Shown here: positions 8,999 to 17,662 of the stretch, piece by piece
How positions within the stretch are numbered: the first letter of the stretch is position 1
Layout of the letters: the number at the start of each line of letters is the position of its first letter
Source: Streptomyces sp. NBC_00464
GTDB taxonomy: Bacteria; Actinomycetota; Actinomycetes; Streptomycetales; Streptomycetaceae
NCBI RefSeq assembly: GCF_036013915.1
Contig: NZ_CP107899.1
Location: 6,662,001-6,726,000 of the forward strand
Direction of reading: 5' to 3'
DNA: 64,000 nucleotides
Notes under the pieces: model-generated
What the model saw: the letters and a program-made list of their open reading frames with translations, nothing else
Databases searched by the model: none
Told to the model about the DNA's origin: nothing
Program-made: the position numbers and the translations under genes

Positions 8999-9053
8999 TC
9001 CCCTTGCGTCCGCCATGGGAATGCGGGTGCGCCCCCTCAGTCAGGAGAGACCG

Positions 9054-11030
9054 GTGTCAGACGTCCGTGTGACCATCCAACGCGATTCCGAGCGGGAAGA
9101 GCGCGTGGTGACGACGGGCACTACGGCAGCCGAGCTCTTCCCCGGCGAGCGCACCGTCGTCGCCGCCCGCATCGCCGGTGAACTGAAGGACCTCGCGTAC
9201 GTCCTCGCCGACGGCGAGACCGTCGAGCCCGTCCTGATCTCCTCCGAGGACGGCCTCAACATCCTGCGGCACTCCACCGCACATGTCATGGCCCAGGCTG
9301 TGCAGGAGCTCCACCCCGAGGCCAAGCTGGGCATCGGCCCGCCGGTCAAGGACGGCTTCTACTACGACTTCGACGTCGAGAAGCCGTTCACGCCCGAGGA
9401 CCTCAAGGCCATCGAGAAGAAGATGCAGGAGATCCAGAAGCGGGGCCAGAAGTTCTCCCGCCGGGTCGTGACGGACGAGGCGGCCCGCGAGGAGCTCGCC
9501 GACGAGCCGTACAAGCTGGAGCTCATCGGCATCAAGGGTTCCGCCTCCTCCGACGACGGCGCGGATGTCGAGGTGGGCGGCGGCGAGCTGACCATCTACG
9601 ACAACCTCGACCCGAAGACCGGCGAGCTGTGCTGGAAGGACCTCTGCCGGGGCCCGCACCTGCCGACCACCCGGTTCATTCCGGCGTTCAAGCTGATGCG
9701 GAACGCGGCTGCCTACTGGCGGGGCAGTGAGCGCAATCCCATGCTCCAGCGCATCTACGGGACCGCCTGGCCGACCAAGGACGAGCTGAAGGCGCACCTG
9801 GAGTTCCTGGAGGAGGCCGCCAAGCGCGACCACCGCAAGCTCGGCAACGAGCTGGACCTCTTCTCCTTCCCCGACGAGATCGGTCCTGGCCTCGCCGTCT
9901 TCCACCCCAAGGGCGGCGTCATCCGCCGGGCCATGGAGGACTACTCGCGCCGCCGCCACGAGGAGGAGGGCTACGAGTTCGTCTACTCGCCGCACGCCAC
10001 CAAGGGCAAGCTCTTCGAGAAGTCCGGCCACCTGGACTGGTACGCCGACGGCATGTACCCGCCCATGCAGCTCGACGACGGGGTGGACTACTACCTCAAG
10101 CCGATGAACTGCCCGATGCACAACCTGATCTTCGACGCCCGCGGCCGTTCGTACCGCGAACTGCCCCTGCGCCTCTTTGAGTTCGGGACGGTGTACCGGT
10201 ACGAGAAGTCGGGCGTCGTGCACGGGCTGACCCGCTCGCGCGGCTTCACGCAGGACGACGCGCACATCTACTGCACCAAGGAGCAGATGGCGGAGGAGCT
10301 GGACCGGACGCTCACCTTCGTCCTGAACCTGCTCCGCGACTACGGTCTGACCGACTTCTACCTGGAGCTGTCCACCAAGGACCCGGAGAAGTTCGTCGGG
10401 TCGGACGAGGCCTGGGAAGAGGCCACGGCAACGCTGCAGCAGGTCGCCGAGAAGCAGGGCCTGCCGCTGGTCCCGGACCCGGGCGGCGCCGCGTTCTACG
10501 GCCCGAAGATCTCGGTGCAGTGCAAGGACGCCATCGGCCGGACCTGGCAGATGTCGACCGTGCAGCTCGACTTCAACCTGCCGGAGCGCTTCGACCTGGA
10601 GTACACCGGCCCCGACGGCACCAAGCAGCGCCCGGTCATGATCCACCGCGCCCTGTTCGGCTCCATCGAGCGCTTCTTCGCCGTGCTCCTGGAGCACTAC
10701 GCGGGTGCGTTCCCGGTGTGGCTGGCGCCCGTCCAGGCGGTCGGCATCCCGATCGGCGACGCGCACATTCCGTACCTCCAGGAGTTCGCGGCCAAGGCCC
10801 GTAAGCAGGGGCTGCGGGTCGACGTGGACGCGTCGTCGGACCGGATGCAGAAGAAGATCCGCAACCAGCAGAAGGCCAAGGTTCCCTTCATGATCATCGC
10901 TGGTGACGAGGACATGGCCAACGGGGCCGTCTCCTTCCGCTACCGCGACGGTTCGCAGGAGAACGGCATTCCGGTCGAGGACGCCATCGCCAAGATCGCC
11001 AAGGCCGTCGAGGAGCGCGTCCAGGTCTGA
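9054..11030 (+). CDS. thrS: Threonyl-tRNA synthetase
   Basis: A 658-residue enzyme that charges tRNA-Thr in the cytoplasm. Domain order is the standard one: N-terminal TGS domain (1-65), editing domain with HSTAHV, class II catalytic core with the zinc site in MNCPMHN and motif 2 around [11 protein letters not shown], and the C-terminal anticodon-binding domain (about 555-658, ending in the [12 protein letters not shown] tail). The GTG at 9054 is chosen over an in-frame ATG at 9015 because AGGAGA at 9043-9048 lies 5 bases upstream and because it gives the usual length. The thrS-HIT-pgsA neighbourhood is conserved in actinobacteria. Confidence 0.97.
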   Translation: MSDVRVTIQRDSEREERVVTTGTTAAELFPGERTVVAARIAGELKDLAYVLADGETVEPVLISSEDGLNILRHSTAHVMAQAVQELHPEAKLGIGPPVKDGFYYDFDVEKPFTPEDLKAIEKKMQEIQKRGQKFSRRVVTDEAAREELADEPYKLELIGIKGSASSDDGADVEVGGGELTIYDNLDPKTGELCWKDLCRGPHLPTTRFIPAFKLMRNAAAYWRGSERNPMLQRIYGTAWPTKDELKAHLEFLEEAAKRDHRKLGNELDLFSFPDEIGPGLAVFHPKGGVIRRAMEDYSRRRHEEEGYEFVYSPHATKGKLFEKSGHLDWYADGMYPPMQLDDGVDYYLKPMNCPMHNLIFDARGRSYRELPLRLFEFGTVYRYEKSGVVHGLTRSRGFTQDDAHIYCTKEQMAEELDRTLTFVLNLLRDYGLTDFYLELSTKDPEKFVGSDEAWEEATATLQQVAEKQGLPLVPDPGGAAFYGPKISVQCKDAIGRTWQMSTVQLDFNLPERFDLEYTGPDGTKQRPVMIHRALFGSIERFFAVLLEHYAGAFPVWLAPVQAVGIPIGDAHIPYLQEFAAKARKQGLRVDVDASSDRMQKKIRNQQKAKVPFMIIAGDEDMANGAVSFRYRDGSQENGIPVEDAIAKIAKAVEERVQV

Positions 11031-11042
11031 TCCGTGCCCGGC

Positions 11043-11081
11043 AGGGGCCCCCGGCGAGCTACCCGCTCACCGGGGGCCCTT
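11043..11081. terminator. Bidirectional terminator thrS / ion channel
   Basis: GGGCCCCCGG (11045-11054) pairs with CCGGGGGCCC (11070-11079), and a GU and an AU pair extend the stem. It lies 13 bases after the thrS stop and overlaps the last codons of the convergent channel gene. It is followed by TTCTC on the plus strand. Confidence 0.75.
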
Positions 11082-11735
11082 CTCGTCCTCCCGCCGGAAC
11101 ACCTGGACGAGCCACGACGAGAACGAACCCGTCACCGCCCCCAGCAGCGCCAGCCCGCAGGCCATCAGGAACGCCGCGACGACCCGGCCCCACGGCGTCA
11201 CCGGCACGGCATCCCCGTACCCCACCGTCGTGAGCGTCGCGCAGGCCCACCAGACCGAGTCGCCGAAGGTCCGGATCGAGGCGCCGGGTGCGTCGTGCTC
11301 CTGGTGGTAGACCGCGAGGGACGCGGAGAAGCCGAGCAGCAGGGCCGTCAGGCCCGCGTACGACATCACCCGCGCGTACAGGCTCAGCCGCGGCTCATCG
11401 TGGCGCTTCTGGATGGCCGTGTAGACCTTGACCAGGCGCAGCGGGCGCAGCAGCGGCAGCAGGAGCACGATCGTGTCGAGCCAGCGCACCCGGAAGAAGC
11501 GGTGGCCCAGGCCGCTGAGCCGGATCCGTACGGCGTAGTCGACGACGAAGAGCAGCCAGGTGGCGGCGACCAGGGCGAGGGCGAGGTCGTGCCAGGGTTC
11601 GGCGTCGTCCGGGGCGAGGACGCGGACCGCGTAGCCGAGCATGAACAGCAGTGAGGCGGCGAAGAGCGGTACCTCGGTGCGCTGCTCCCAGAGGGTGAGG
11701 GCGGGTGAGGGCCGGGCCGGGGTGCGGTCGCTCAT
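11067..11735 (-). CDS. Voltage-gated-type potassium channel family protein
   Basis: A 222-residue membrane protein with the potassium selectivity filter TTVGYGD near residue 165, preceded by a pore helix (FGDSVWWACATL) and followed by a final membrane helix. Upstream are about four predicted membrane segments; one has a repeated basic pattern (FRVRWLDTIVLLLPLLRPLRLVKVY) reminiscent of a voltage-sensor S4 or linker helix. It should conduct K+ across the cell membrane. There is no RCK/TrkA-N domain, so gating by nucleotide or calcium is not indicated. The ATG at 11735 follows the natural family start. It is convergent with thrS. Confidence 0.88.
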   Translation of the reverse strand: MSDRTPARPSPALTLWEQRTEVPLFAASLLFMLGYAVRVLAPDDAEPWHDLALALVAATWLLFVVDYAVRIRLSGLGHRFFRVRWLDTIVLLLPLLRPLRLVKVYTAIQKRHDEPRLSLYARVMSYAGLTALLLGFSASLAVYHQEHDAPGASIRTFGDSVWWACATLTTVGYGDAVPVTPWGRVVAAFLMACGLALLGAVTGSFSSWLVQVFRREDEKGPR

Positions 11736-11800
11736 CGGCCCAGCATCGCGGCGAGTGGACGGGATCGGCCCCGGCGACACGCTTTGCACGGGGTACGCAA

Positions 11801-11806
11801 TATGCT
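11801..11806 (+). promoter_or_regulatory. -10 element giving leaderless HIT mRNA
   Basis: TATGCT ends 7 bases before the HIT gene ATG at 11814, so transcription should start at or next to the A of the start codon. No Shine-Dalgarno is present, which agrees with leaderless translation. The -35 is not obvious. Confidence 0.55.
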
Positions 11807-11813
11807 GATCGGC

Positions 11814-12365
11814 ATGACGAGTGAGCCGGAGCAGCAGATCGGAGTGGGAACGCCCGATGCGTTCCAGCGCCTGTGGACGCCCCACCGGATGGCGTACATC
11901 CAGGGCGAGAACAAGCCGACCGGCCCGGAGGCCGGCGACGGCTGTCCGTTCTGTGAGATCCCTTCGAAGTCGGATGAGGACGGGCTCGTCGTCGCGCGCG
12001 GCGAGAAGGTCTATGCCGTGCTGAATCTGTATCCGTACAACGGTGGGCACCTGATGGTGGTGCCGTACCGGCATGTCGCGGACTACACGGAGCTGGACGG
12101 TCCGGAGACGCTGGAGCTCGCCGACTTCACCAAGCGTGCGATGACGGCGCTGCGTGCGGCCTCGGGGGCGCACGGTTTCAATATCGGGATGAATCAGGGT
12201 GCTGTGGCGGGTGCGGGTATTGCCGCGCATCTGCATCAGCATCTGGTGCCCCGTTGGGGTGGTGACACCAACTTCATGCCGGTGGTGGGTCACACCAAGG
12301 TGCTGCCGCAGCTGCTGGGCGACACGCGCAGGATGCTGGCCGACGCCTGGCCGCGCAGCGGCTGA
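11814..12365 (+). CDS. HIT-family Ap4A phosphorylase-like protein
   Basis: A 183-residue histidine-triad protein. The catalytic HxHxH motif is HLHQHLVP late in the protein, and the CPFCEI pair with later histidines forms the usual structural zinc site. HIT proteins hydrolyse or phosphorolyse nucleotide phosphate bonds. The syntenic mycobacterial protein Rv2613c is an Ap4A phosphorylase, so the same reaction is likely here. The start at 11814 is supported by the leaderless -10 element; in-frame alternatives at 11784 (TTG) and 11802 (ATG) would place the start inside the promoter. In other actinobacteria this gene sits directly before pgsA; here two minus-strand genes are interposed. Confidence 0.88.
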   Translation: MTSEPEQQIGVGTPDAFQRLWTPHRMAYIQGENKPTGPEAGDGCPFCEIPSKSDEDGLVVARGEKVYAVLNLYPYNGGHLMVVPYRHVADYTELDGPETLELADFTKRAMTALRAASGAHGFNIGMNQGAVAGAGIAAHLHQHLVPRWGGDTNFMPVVGHTKVLPQLLGDTRRMLADAWPRSG

Positions 12366-12391
12366 TTCCGTCTTTTCTCTTTCGTCGTGCG

Positions 12392-12420
12392 GGGCGCCCC
12401 GGTTTTCCGGGGCGCCCTTT
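12392..12420. terminator. Terminator between HIT and membrane-protein genes
   Basis: An 11-base perfect stem, GGGCGCCCCGG (12392-12402) and CCGGGGCGCCC (12407-12417), with a TTTT loop and a following TTT. It sits between convergent genes and can serve both. Confidence 0.88.
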
Positions 12421-12430
12421 GCCGTTCGTC

Positions 12431-14113
12431 CTAGGCGTCGTAGAGGTCGGCCTTGCGTGGGGTGGGGTCCTGGACGAGTCCGCTCAGTATCGAGGAGCGG
12501 TTGTCGAAGCGTTCGGTGTCGACGCCGTTCTCGTTCAGGACCTTGATGGCGGCGCTGTGCACGACGCGCAGTACGGGTGTGGCGGCGCGCATCGCGTCGT
12601 CGGCCATGAAGCGGTGGCGCCACGGCTTCTCGGCCCAGGCGTGCCGGAGTCCGAAGGGTTCGGGCAGGGCGATCTTGCCGCCGAGGTAGTCGAGGAGGGG
12701 CGGGTACCAGGTGAAGGGGGCGCGCAGGGCGAGGCGGACGACTTCCTTGGACTCGACCAGTGCCAGCGTGATGTCGCGGGTCTCCCAGAACTTGACGGTC
12801 TTGTTGACCGTCTTCTTCTTGGCCGCGGGCTTGCTGGTGAACAGGGAGTGGACGGGGCCGAGGGCGTGTCCGGTGACTTCGATGCGCAGGGTCTCGAAGA
12901 GCACGGTGACGGTGATCATCATGGTGATGACCAGCTGGCCGTCCCAGAGGGTGAACTGGACGCCCAGGTAGTGGCGGTCGCCGCCGCCGAACTGCTGGTG
13001 GTTGCAGATCCGCTGTATTTCGTGGGGCTTGACCTGGAAGGTGGCGACGTCCTCGCCCTCGGGGCGGGAGACCGCGTCGGCGTTCTCCCCGACGGGCGAG
13101 ACGATCCAGTGGGTGACCGAGGGGGTGGGGAACCCGCCGGTGTTCAGCGGGCCGCGCTCCAGCATCTTGAGCTGGTCGTGCATGACGCGTATCAGGTCCC
13201 AGCTGCGGAACTGGTGGAACTCCTTGCCGGGCTCCTTGGAGACGAGGTCCTCGGCGAGCTGCCAGCTGCCCCAGCGGGTGCCCATGCCGAGGATGCCCTT
13301 GGGGCCGGCGTAGAAGACGGAGTTGGACTGCTGTTCGGCGGAGAGCTTCTCCAGCCCCTGGCGGAGTGCCTCGCGGGCTGTCTCGTTGGGGTTCTTCGGT
13401 ACGGCTTCGGGGATCTTGGCAATGACGCCGCCGCCGGAGAGCAGGCCCTCCCAGCGGGCGCGCATGTCCTGGGCGGAGGTCTCGGCTATCCGTTTGGCGA
13501 TCAGCCAGCCGATGACCGGGGCGATGATCATCGCTCGCAGGTACAGCCCCAGGAGTCCGGTGAGGGGCGATTTGATCAGGAGGAACAGGGCGGCGATGCC
13601 GATGATGGGCAGCAGGGCGCTGCCCAGGGCGGCGAGGGCCTTGTCCTTGGTGTTGGCGAGGCCGTCGCGCAGCCGGAAGGCGATCACCCACAGCAGCATT
13701 CCGGGCAGGAAGACGAAGCCGAACAGGGCTGTCACGACGGTGAGTTTGGTGTCGCGGGCCTTGCGGAGGCGGGTCGCGGACAGGCAGTGCTCGACGACGG
13801 TCTGCGGGTCGCTGCCGAAGGACTGGATGAGGGCTTTCCGTGCGCCGCCGAGCATGCGCTCCTGGACGGCGCGGGAGAAGGCCTCGCCGAGGTTGGGTTT
13901 GAAGTAGGCGGATTTGAAGAGCTTGGAACGCCCTTCCTTCACTTCGGACTTGTGCCACTCGCTGTTGGCTTTGAGGATTTCCTCCACCGGGGTGTCGCGG
14001 TACGCGGCAGAGGCGAGGGCGTTGGTCGCCACCGCCGCTCCTGCCGCCCCCTGGAGCGGAATCTGCGCTCCGGGAGAGAAATCGAATCCGTTGCTGGCCA
14101 CTGTCGCCCCCAC
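12431..14113 (-). CDS. Hypothetical membrane protein, 560 residues
   Basis: I do not recognise a named family. Residues ~1-120 are soluble and helical, and include a block rich in Lys and Glu. Two or three membrane segments follow at about 125-225 (LTVVTALFGFVFLPGMLLWV, then LLPIIGIAALFLLIK and the adjacent helix). A soluble stretch of about 170 residues comes next, then one more hydrophobic segment (LVITMMITVTVLFETL), and the end is basic and soluble. Several GTG starts are possible; 14113 gives the longest form and has only a weak GGCGGCGA upstream. It follows the EF-G2 gene on the same strand after 135 bp. Confidence 0.6.
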   Translation of the reverse strand: MGATVASNGFDFSPGAQIPLQGAAGAAVATNALASAAYRDTPVEEILKANSEWHKSEVKEGRSKLFKSAYFKPNLGEAFSRAVQERMLGGARKALIQSFGSDPQTVVEHCLSATRLRKARDTKLTVVTALFGFVFLPGMLLWVIAFRLRDGLANTKDKALAALGSALLPIIGIAALFLLIKSPLTGLLGLYLRAMIIAPVIGWLIAKRIAETSAQDMRARWEGLLSGGGVIAKIPEAVPKNPNETAREALRQGLEKLSAEQQSNSVFYAGPKGILGMGTRWGSWQLAEDLVSKEPGKEFHQFRSWDLIRVMHDQLKMLERGPLNTGGFPTPSVTHWIVSPVGENADAVSRPEGEDVATFQVKPHEIQRICNHQQFGGGDRHYLGVQFTLWDGQLVITMMITVTVLFETLRIEVTGHALGPVHSLFTSKPAAKKKTVNKTVKFWETRDITLALVESKEVVRLALRAPFTWYPPLLDYLGGKIALPEPFGLRHAWAEKPWRHRFMADDAMRAATPVLRVVHSAAIKVLNENGVDTERFDNRSSILSGLVQDPTPRKADLYDA

Positions 14114-14248
14114 TCGCCGCCGAGGAACCGCTCCTGCGGCTGTTTCCCAACTGCCGGGCCCGGCACACTTTCTGAGCTGGGAGCACAGCGTATCGTCCGA
14201 ATAGGTACGCCGTCCGGCCCTGTGGACAACGTTGAACGGTCGGGGTCG

Positions 14249-16474
14249 TTATGTACCTTTCTTATCGTTCTCCTGTTGTTCGTGGAGGCGGTCGGCGAGC
14301 TGTCGGGGCATGGCTTCGTGGCGGGCGTAGGTGCGGTCGAAACGGCCGGTTCCATGGGACAGCGAGCGCAGGTCGACGGCGTAGCGGCCGATTTCCAGCT
14401 CCGGGACCTCGGCCCGTACGAGGGTGCGTCCGGTGCCGGACTGCTCGGTGCCGGTCACCCGGCCGCGGCGGCCGGAGAGATCGCTCATGACCGGGCCGAC
14501 GTAGTCGTCGGGGATCAGTACACGGACCTCGGCGACGGGTTCCAGGAGCTGGATGCGGGTGTCGTCCGCGGCCTCGCGCAGGGCCAGGGCGCCCGCGGTC
14601 TGGAAGGCGGCGTCGGAGGAGTCCACGGAGTGGGACCTGCCGTCCCGCAGGGTCACGCGCACGTCGACCAGCGGATGTCCGGCGGTGAGGCCGCGGGCGG
14701 CCTGGGCGCGGATGCCCTTCTCGACGGACGGGACGAACTGGCGGGGTACCGATCCGCCGACCACCTTGTCGACGAACTCGATGCCGGAGCCGGGCGGCAG
14801 CGGTTCGACGTCGATCTCGCAGATGGCGTACTGGCCGTGGCCGCCGGACTGTTTGACGTGGCGGCCACGGCCAGTGGACGGCCCGCCGAACGTCTCGCGC
14901 AGCGCGACGCGGTGGGGGACGGCGTCGACCTGTACGCCGTAACGGGTGCGAAGCCGGTCCAGCGCCACGTCCAGATGGGCTTCCCCGAGGCACCACAGGA
15001 CGACCTGGTGGGTGTCCTGGTTCTGTTCCAGGCGCATGGTCGGGTCCTCGGCGACGAGGCGTGCGAGGCCCTGGGAGAGCTTGTCCTCGTCGGCCTTGCC
15101 GTGTGCCTCGATGGCGAGCGGCAGCAGCGGGTCGGGCATGGTCCACGGTTCCATCAGCAGGGGATGGTCCGGGCCGGACAGGGTGTCGCCGGTCTCGGCG
15201 GCGTCCAGCCGGGCGACGCAGGCGAGATCGCCGGCGATGCAGGCGGTGAGGGGACGCTGCTGTTTGCCGAAGGGGGAGGAGAGGGCTCCGACGCGGATCT
15301 CGGCCTCGTGGAAGGGCCGGGCCTCGTGGCCGGGGTCGTCGAGCCCATGGCCGGATATGTGCACCGTGTCGTCGGGGCGCAGGGTGCCGGAGAAGACGCG
15401 GACGAGCGAGAGCCGGCCGACGTAGGGGTCGGAGGCCGTCTTGACGACTTCGGCGGCCAGGTCGCCCTGCGGGTCGCAGTCCAGGGCGGGGAGCGAGGTG
15501 CCGTGCAGGGTGGTGACGGCGGGCAGGGGGCGTTCGAGCGGGGTGGGGAAGCCGCCCGTGATCAGGTCGAGGAGTTCGACGGTGCCGATGCCCTGGCGGG
15601 CGCCGTCGGCGGCGGGTGCGGCGGTGAGGACGGGGTGGAAGGTGCCGCGTGCGACGGCGCGTTCGAGGTCGTCGACGAGTGTCCTGATGTCGATGGGTGT
15701 GCCGTCGAGGTAGCGGTCCATCAGGGTCTCGTCCTCGCTCTCGGCGATGATCCCCTCGATCAGCCGGTTGCGGGCGTCGGCCAGGAGTGTCTGCTGGGAC
15801 GCGGCAGGCGGGTGTTCCTGCCGTTCCCCGCCGGAGTAGTCGAAGATCCGCTGGGTGAGCAGCCCCGTGAGGCCGGTCAGCGGCGCGTGTCCGTCCGGGG
15901 TCTCGGGGCCGTGCACCGGCAGATAGAGGGGGAGCACGGCGTCGGGGTCGTCGCCGCCGAAGATCTCGCCGCAGATCCGGGTCATCGCGTCGAAGGAGGT
16001 GCGGGCGGTGTCCAGGTGGGTGACGACGATGGCGCGCGGCATGCCGACCGCCGCGCACTCCTCCCAGACGGCGCGGGTGGTGCCGGCGACGGCGTCGGCC
16101 TCCTGGGCGGCCGAGACGACGAAGAGGGCCGCGTCCGCCGCGCGCAGACCGGCCCTGAGTTCCCCGACGAAGTCGGCGTAGCCGGGGCTGTCCAGCAGGT
16201 TGATCTTGACTCCGTCCCATGTGACGGGGACGAGGGAGAGCGAGACGGAGCGCTGTCGGCGCTGCTCGATCCCGTCGTGGTCGGAGACCGTGGTGCCGTC
16301 CTCGACCCGGCCCGCCCGGTTGACCGCGCCCGCGGTCTGTGCGAGGGCCTCGACGAGGGTGGTCTTGCCGGAGCCGCTGTGGCCGACCAGGACCACGTTC
16401 CGGATGGCGGAGGGGTGGTCGGCCGTCGCTGCTCTTCCGGCGGCTCCGGTGTGCGTGTGTGTCTTGTCGCCCAT
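14249..16474 (-). CDS. Elongation factor G-like protein (EF-G2 type)
   Basis: A 741-residue translational GTPase paralogue. G1 is GHSGSGKTT (31-39), G3 is DSPG (95-98) and G4 is THLD (152-155), where canonical EF-G has AHIDAGKTT, DTPGH and NKMD. The order of domains (G domain with insert, then the beta-barrel, then the EF-G-type III-IV-V block with GGSVPRQFVPSVEKG) is retained. The actinobacterial EF-G2 subfamily is known, but its job is not settled and it is generally not the main translocase. The ATG at 16474 has GGGAGG 8 bases upstream. It is divergent from the pgsA operon; no ribosomal protein genes are nearby. Confidence 0.85.
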   Translation of the reverse strand: MGDKTHTHTGAAGRAATADHPSAIRNVVLVGHSGSGKTTLVEALAQTAGAVNRAGRVEDGTTVSDHDGIEQRRQRSVSLSLVPVTWDGVKINLLDSPGYADFVGELRAGLRAADAALFVVSAAQEADAVAGTTRAVWEECAAVGMPRAIVVTHLDTARTSFDAMTRICGEIFGGDDPDAVLPLYLPVHGPETPDGHAPLTGLTGLLTQRIFDYSGGERQEHPPAASQQTLLADARNRLIEGIIAESEDETLMDRYLDGTPIDIRTLVDDLERAVARGTFHPVLTAAPAADGARQGIGTVELLDLITGGFPTPLERPLPAVTTLHGTSLPALDCDPQGDLAAEVVKTASDPYVGRLSLVRVFSGTLRPDDTVHISGHGLDDPGHEARPFHEAEIRVGALSSPFGKQQRPLTACIAGDLACVARLDAAETGDTLSGPDHPLLMEPWTMPDPLLPLAIEAHGKADEDKLSQGLARLVAEDPTMRLEQNQDTHQVVLWCLGEAHLDVALDRLRTRYGVQVDAVPHRVALRETFGGPSTGRGRHVKQSGGHGQYAICEIDVEPLPPGSGIEFVDKVVGGSVPRQFVPSVEKGIRAQAARGLTAGHPLVDVRVTLRDGRSHSVDSSDAAFQTAGALALREAADDTRIQLLEPVAEVRVLIPDDYVGPVMSDLSGRRGRVTGTEQSGTGRTLVRAEVPELEIGRYAVDLRSLSHGTGRFDRTYARHEAMPRQLADRLHEQQENDKKGT

Positions 16475-16717
16475 GGCGCGTGCCTCCCGGGTGGTGGCGC
16501 CGGGCGGGGGCCCGCCGGCGCGGGATGGGGAGCGATTGCACGGGCACGGGGGAGCCGCCACGGCGGCTACGGCGACGCCCGCGGTAGTTCCGAGCTTTCC
16601 ACTCGGGCCGGGTCACGTCCATACGCCGTGCGCCGCGGCGGGCTCCGACGCCGGTCCGGCGACATCCCCCAGGGTGCCCGGACGGTGGAGTGCGGCGGGC
16701 GTGACTACGATGGGCCA

Positions 16718-16774
16718 GTGCCCCTCCCGGCAAGTTTTGCCCCGTCGGGCGAACATTGCCGGTCGCGGCACTAG
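16718..16774 (+). CDS. Possible leaderless 18-residue ORF upstream of pgsA
   Basis: A GTG lies 6 bases after a good -10 hexamer (TACGAT, 16706-16711), the spacing typical of leaderless Streptomyces genes. The reading frame runs 18 codons (MPLPASFAPSGEHCRSRH) to a TAG whose last base is the first base of the palindromic element. It could be a leader peptide or a chance ORF downstream of the true pgsA operon promoter. Nothing in the peptide is diagnostic. Confidence 0.3.
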   Translation: MPLPASFAPSGEHCRSRH

Positions 16775-16932
16775 GAGGGTGCTGAAGGGCCCGGCCGGGC
16801 TCGCGGCGCCCGGAACGCACGTCTGCGGCGTTGCCGAAACGTTCCCATGGCGGAGTCAGGGGACGCTCCGGCGCCTTGCAGCCGCACGCACCGGACGCCG
16901 CCCTGATCCGGCCAGGACCTTCAGCACCCTCC
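16774..16932. repeat. Palindromic intergenic element, copy A
   Basis: A 159-bp imperfect palindrome bounded by perfect 15-base arms GGAGGGTGCTGAAGG (16774-16788) and CCTTCAGCACCCTCC (16918-16932). It contains the 29-bp core at 16872-16900 (starts CGCCTTGCAGCC, ends CCGGACGCCG) that recurs at 18687-18715 and 18855-18883. It contains no reading frame of interest. It lies in the pgsA leader, 49 bp before the start codon. Confidence 0.8.
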
Positions 16933-16981
16933 AGCCGGTGGCCGATGGGGCCATGCGGCCCACCGAGCCCTCGGGAAGGCC

Positions 16982-17662
16982 ATGCTGAACAAGTACGCGC
17001 GTGCATTCTTTACGCGTGTCCTCACGCCGTTCGCCGCGCTGTTGCTCCGTCTGGGCGTGAGCCCCGACGCGGTCACTCTGATCGGCACGGCCGGGGTGAT
17101 GGCAGGTGCGCTGGTCTTCTTCCCGATGGGGGAGTTCTTCTGGGGCACGATCGTCATCACGATCTTCGTCTTCTCCGACCTCGTCGACGGCAACATGGCA
17201 CGCCAGGCCGGTATCTCCAGCCGCTGGGGCGCGTTCCTGGACTCGACGCTCGACCGGGTGGCCGACGGGGCGATCTTCGCGGGCTTCGCGCTCTGGTACG
17301 CGGGCAGCGGCGACGACAACATCCTGTGCGCGGTCGCGATCTTCTGCCTGGCGAGCGGCCAGGTGGTCTCGTACACCAAGGCGCGTGGCGAGTCGATCGG
17401 TCTGCCGGTGGCGGTCAACGGGCTCGTGGAGCGTGCCGAACGCCTGGTGATCTCGCTGGTGGCCGCCGGTCTGGCGGGTCTGCACAAGTTCGGTGTGCCG
17501 GGGATCGACATCCTGCTGCCGATCGCGCTGTGGATCGTCGCGGTGGGCAGCCTGGTGACGCTGGTGCAGCGGGTCGTGACCGTGCGCCGCGAGTCCGCCG
17601 AGGCCGACGCGGCTGCCGCGGTATCGGCTGCGGCGGACCGGGGGAGCGAGGCCGCGCAGTGA
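16982..17662 (+). CDS. pgsA: Phosphatidylinositol phosphate synthase (CDP-alcohol transferase)
   Basis: A 226-residue integral membrane enzyme. The CDP-alcohol phosphotransferase signature is complete: Asp66-x2-Asp69-Gly70-x2-Ala73-Arg74-x8-Gly83-x3-Asp87-x3-Asp91. Five to six membrane helices follow the family pattern, with a charged Ala-rich tail after residue 205. By synteny with mycobacterial pgsA1 (pgsA-acyltransferase-pimA) it joins CDP-diacylglycerol to inositol phosphate, the first committed step to phosphatidylinositol and its mannosides. The ATG has GGAAGG 3 bases upstream. Its stop overlaps the start of the next gene (GTGA). Confidence 0.93.
   Translation: MLNKYARAFFTRVLTPFAALLLRLGVSPDAVTLIGTAGVMAGALVFFPMGEFFWGTIVITIFVFSDLVDGNMARQAGISSRWGAFLDSTLDRVADGAIFAGFALWYAGSGDDNILCAVAIFCLASGQVVSYTKARGESIGLPVAVNGLVERAERLVISLVAAGLAGLHKFGVPGIDILLPIALWIVAVGSLVTLVQRVVTVRRESAEADAAAAVSAAADRGSEAAQ

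Larger units (their letters stand above)
16475..16981. other. 507-bp divergent region EF-G2 / pgsA
   Basis: This region holds the EF-G2 promoter side (16475 to about 16690, no convincing hexamers seen), a -10 element TACGAT at 16706-16711 on the plus strand, a possible leaderless 18-codon ORF (16718-16774), the palindromic element at 16774-16932, and a 49-bp run to the pgsA start with GGAAGG at 16973-16978 as its ribosome binding site. Confidence 0.6.

Noticed and set aside
9000..9053. T-box or other riboswitch in front of thrS
   Set aside because: The gap is too short and no specifier loop, T-box sequence or antiterminator is visible.
11784..11806. TTGCAC plus TATGCT as a full promoter for the HIT gene
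   Set aside because: The spacer is only 11 bases, too short for a normal sigma factor; only the -10 was kept.
11736..14186. Upstream extension of the potassium-channel frame on the minus strand to 14186
   Set aside because: The extra ~800 residues are Arg/Pro-rich shadow translation running antisense to the HIT gene. The natural channel start is at 11735.
12419..16774. A 1451-codon plus-strand open frame antisense to the 560-residue membrane protein and EF-G2
   Set aside because: It mirrors two convincing minus-strand genes, has Gly/Ala/Asp/Val-rich composition typical of antisense frames in high-GC DNA, and shows no domain motif. Only its last 18 codons have an independent promoter argument.
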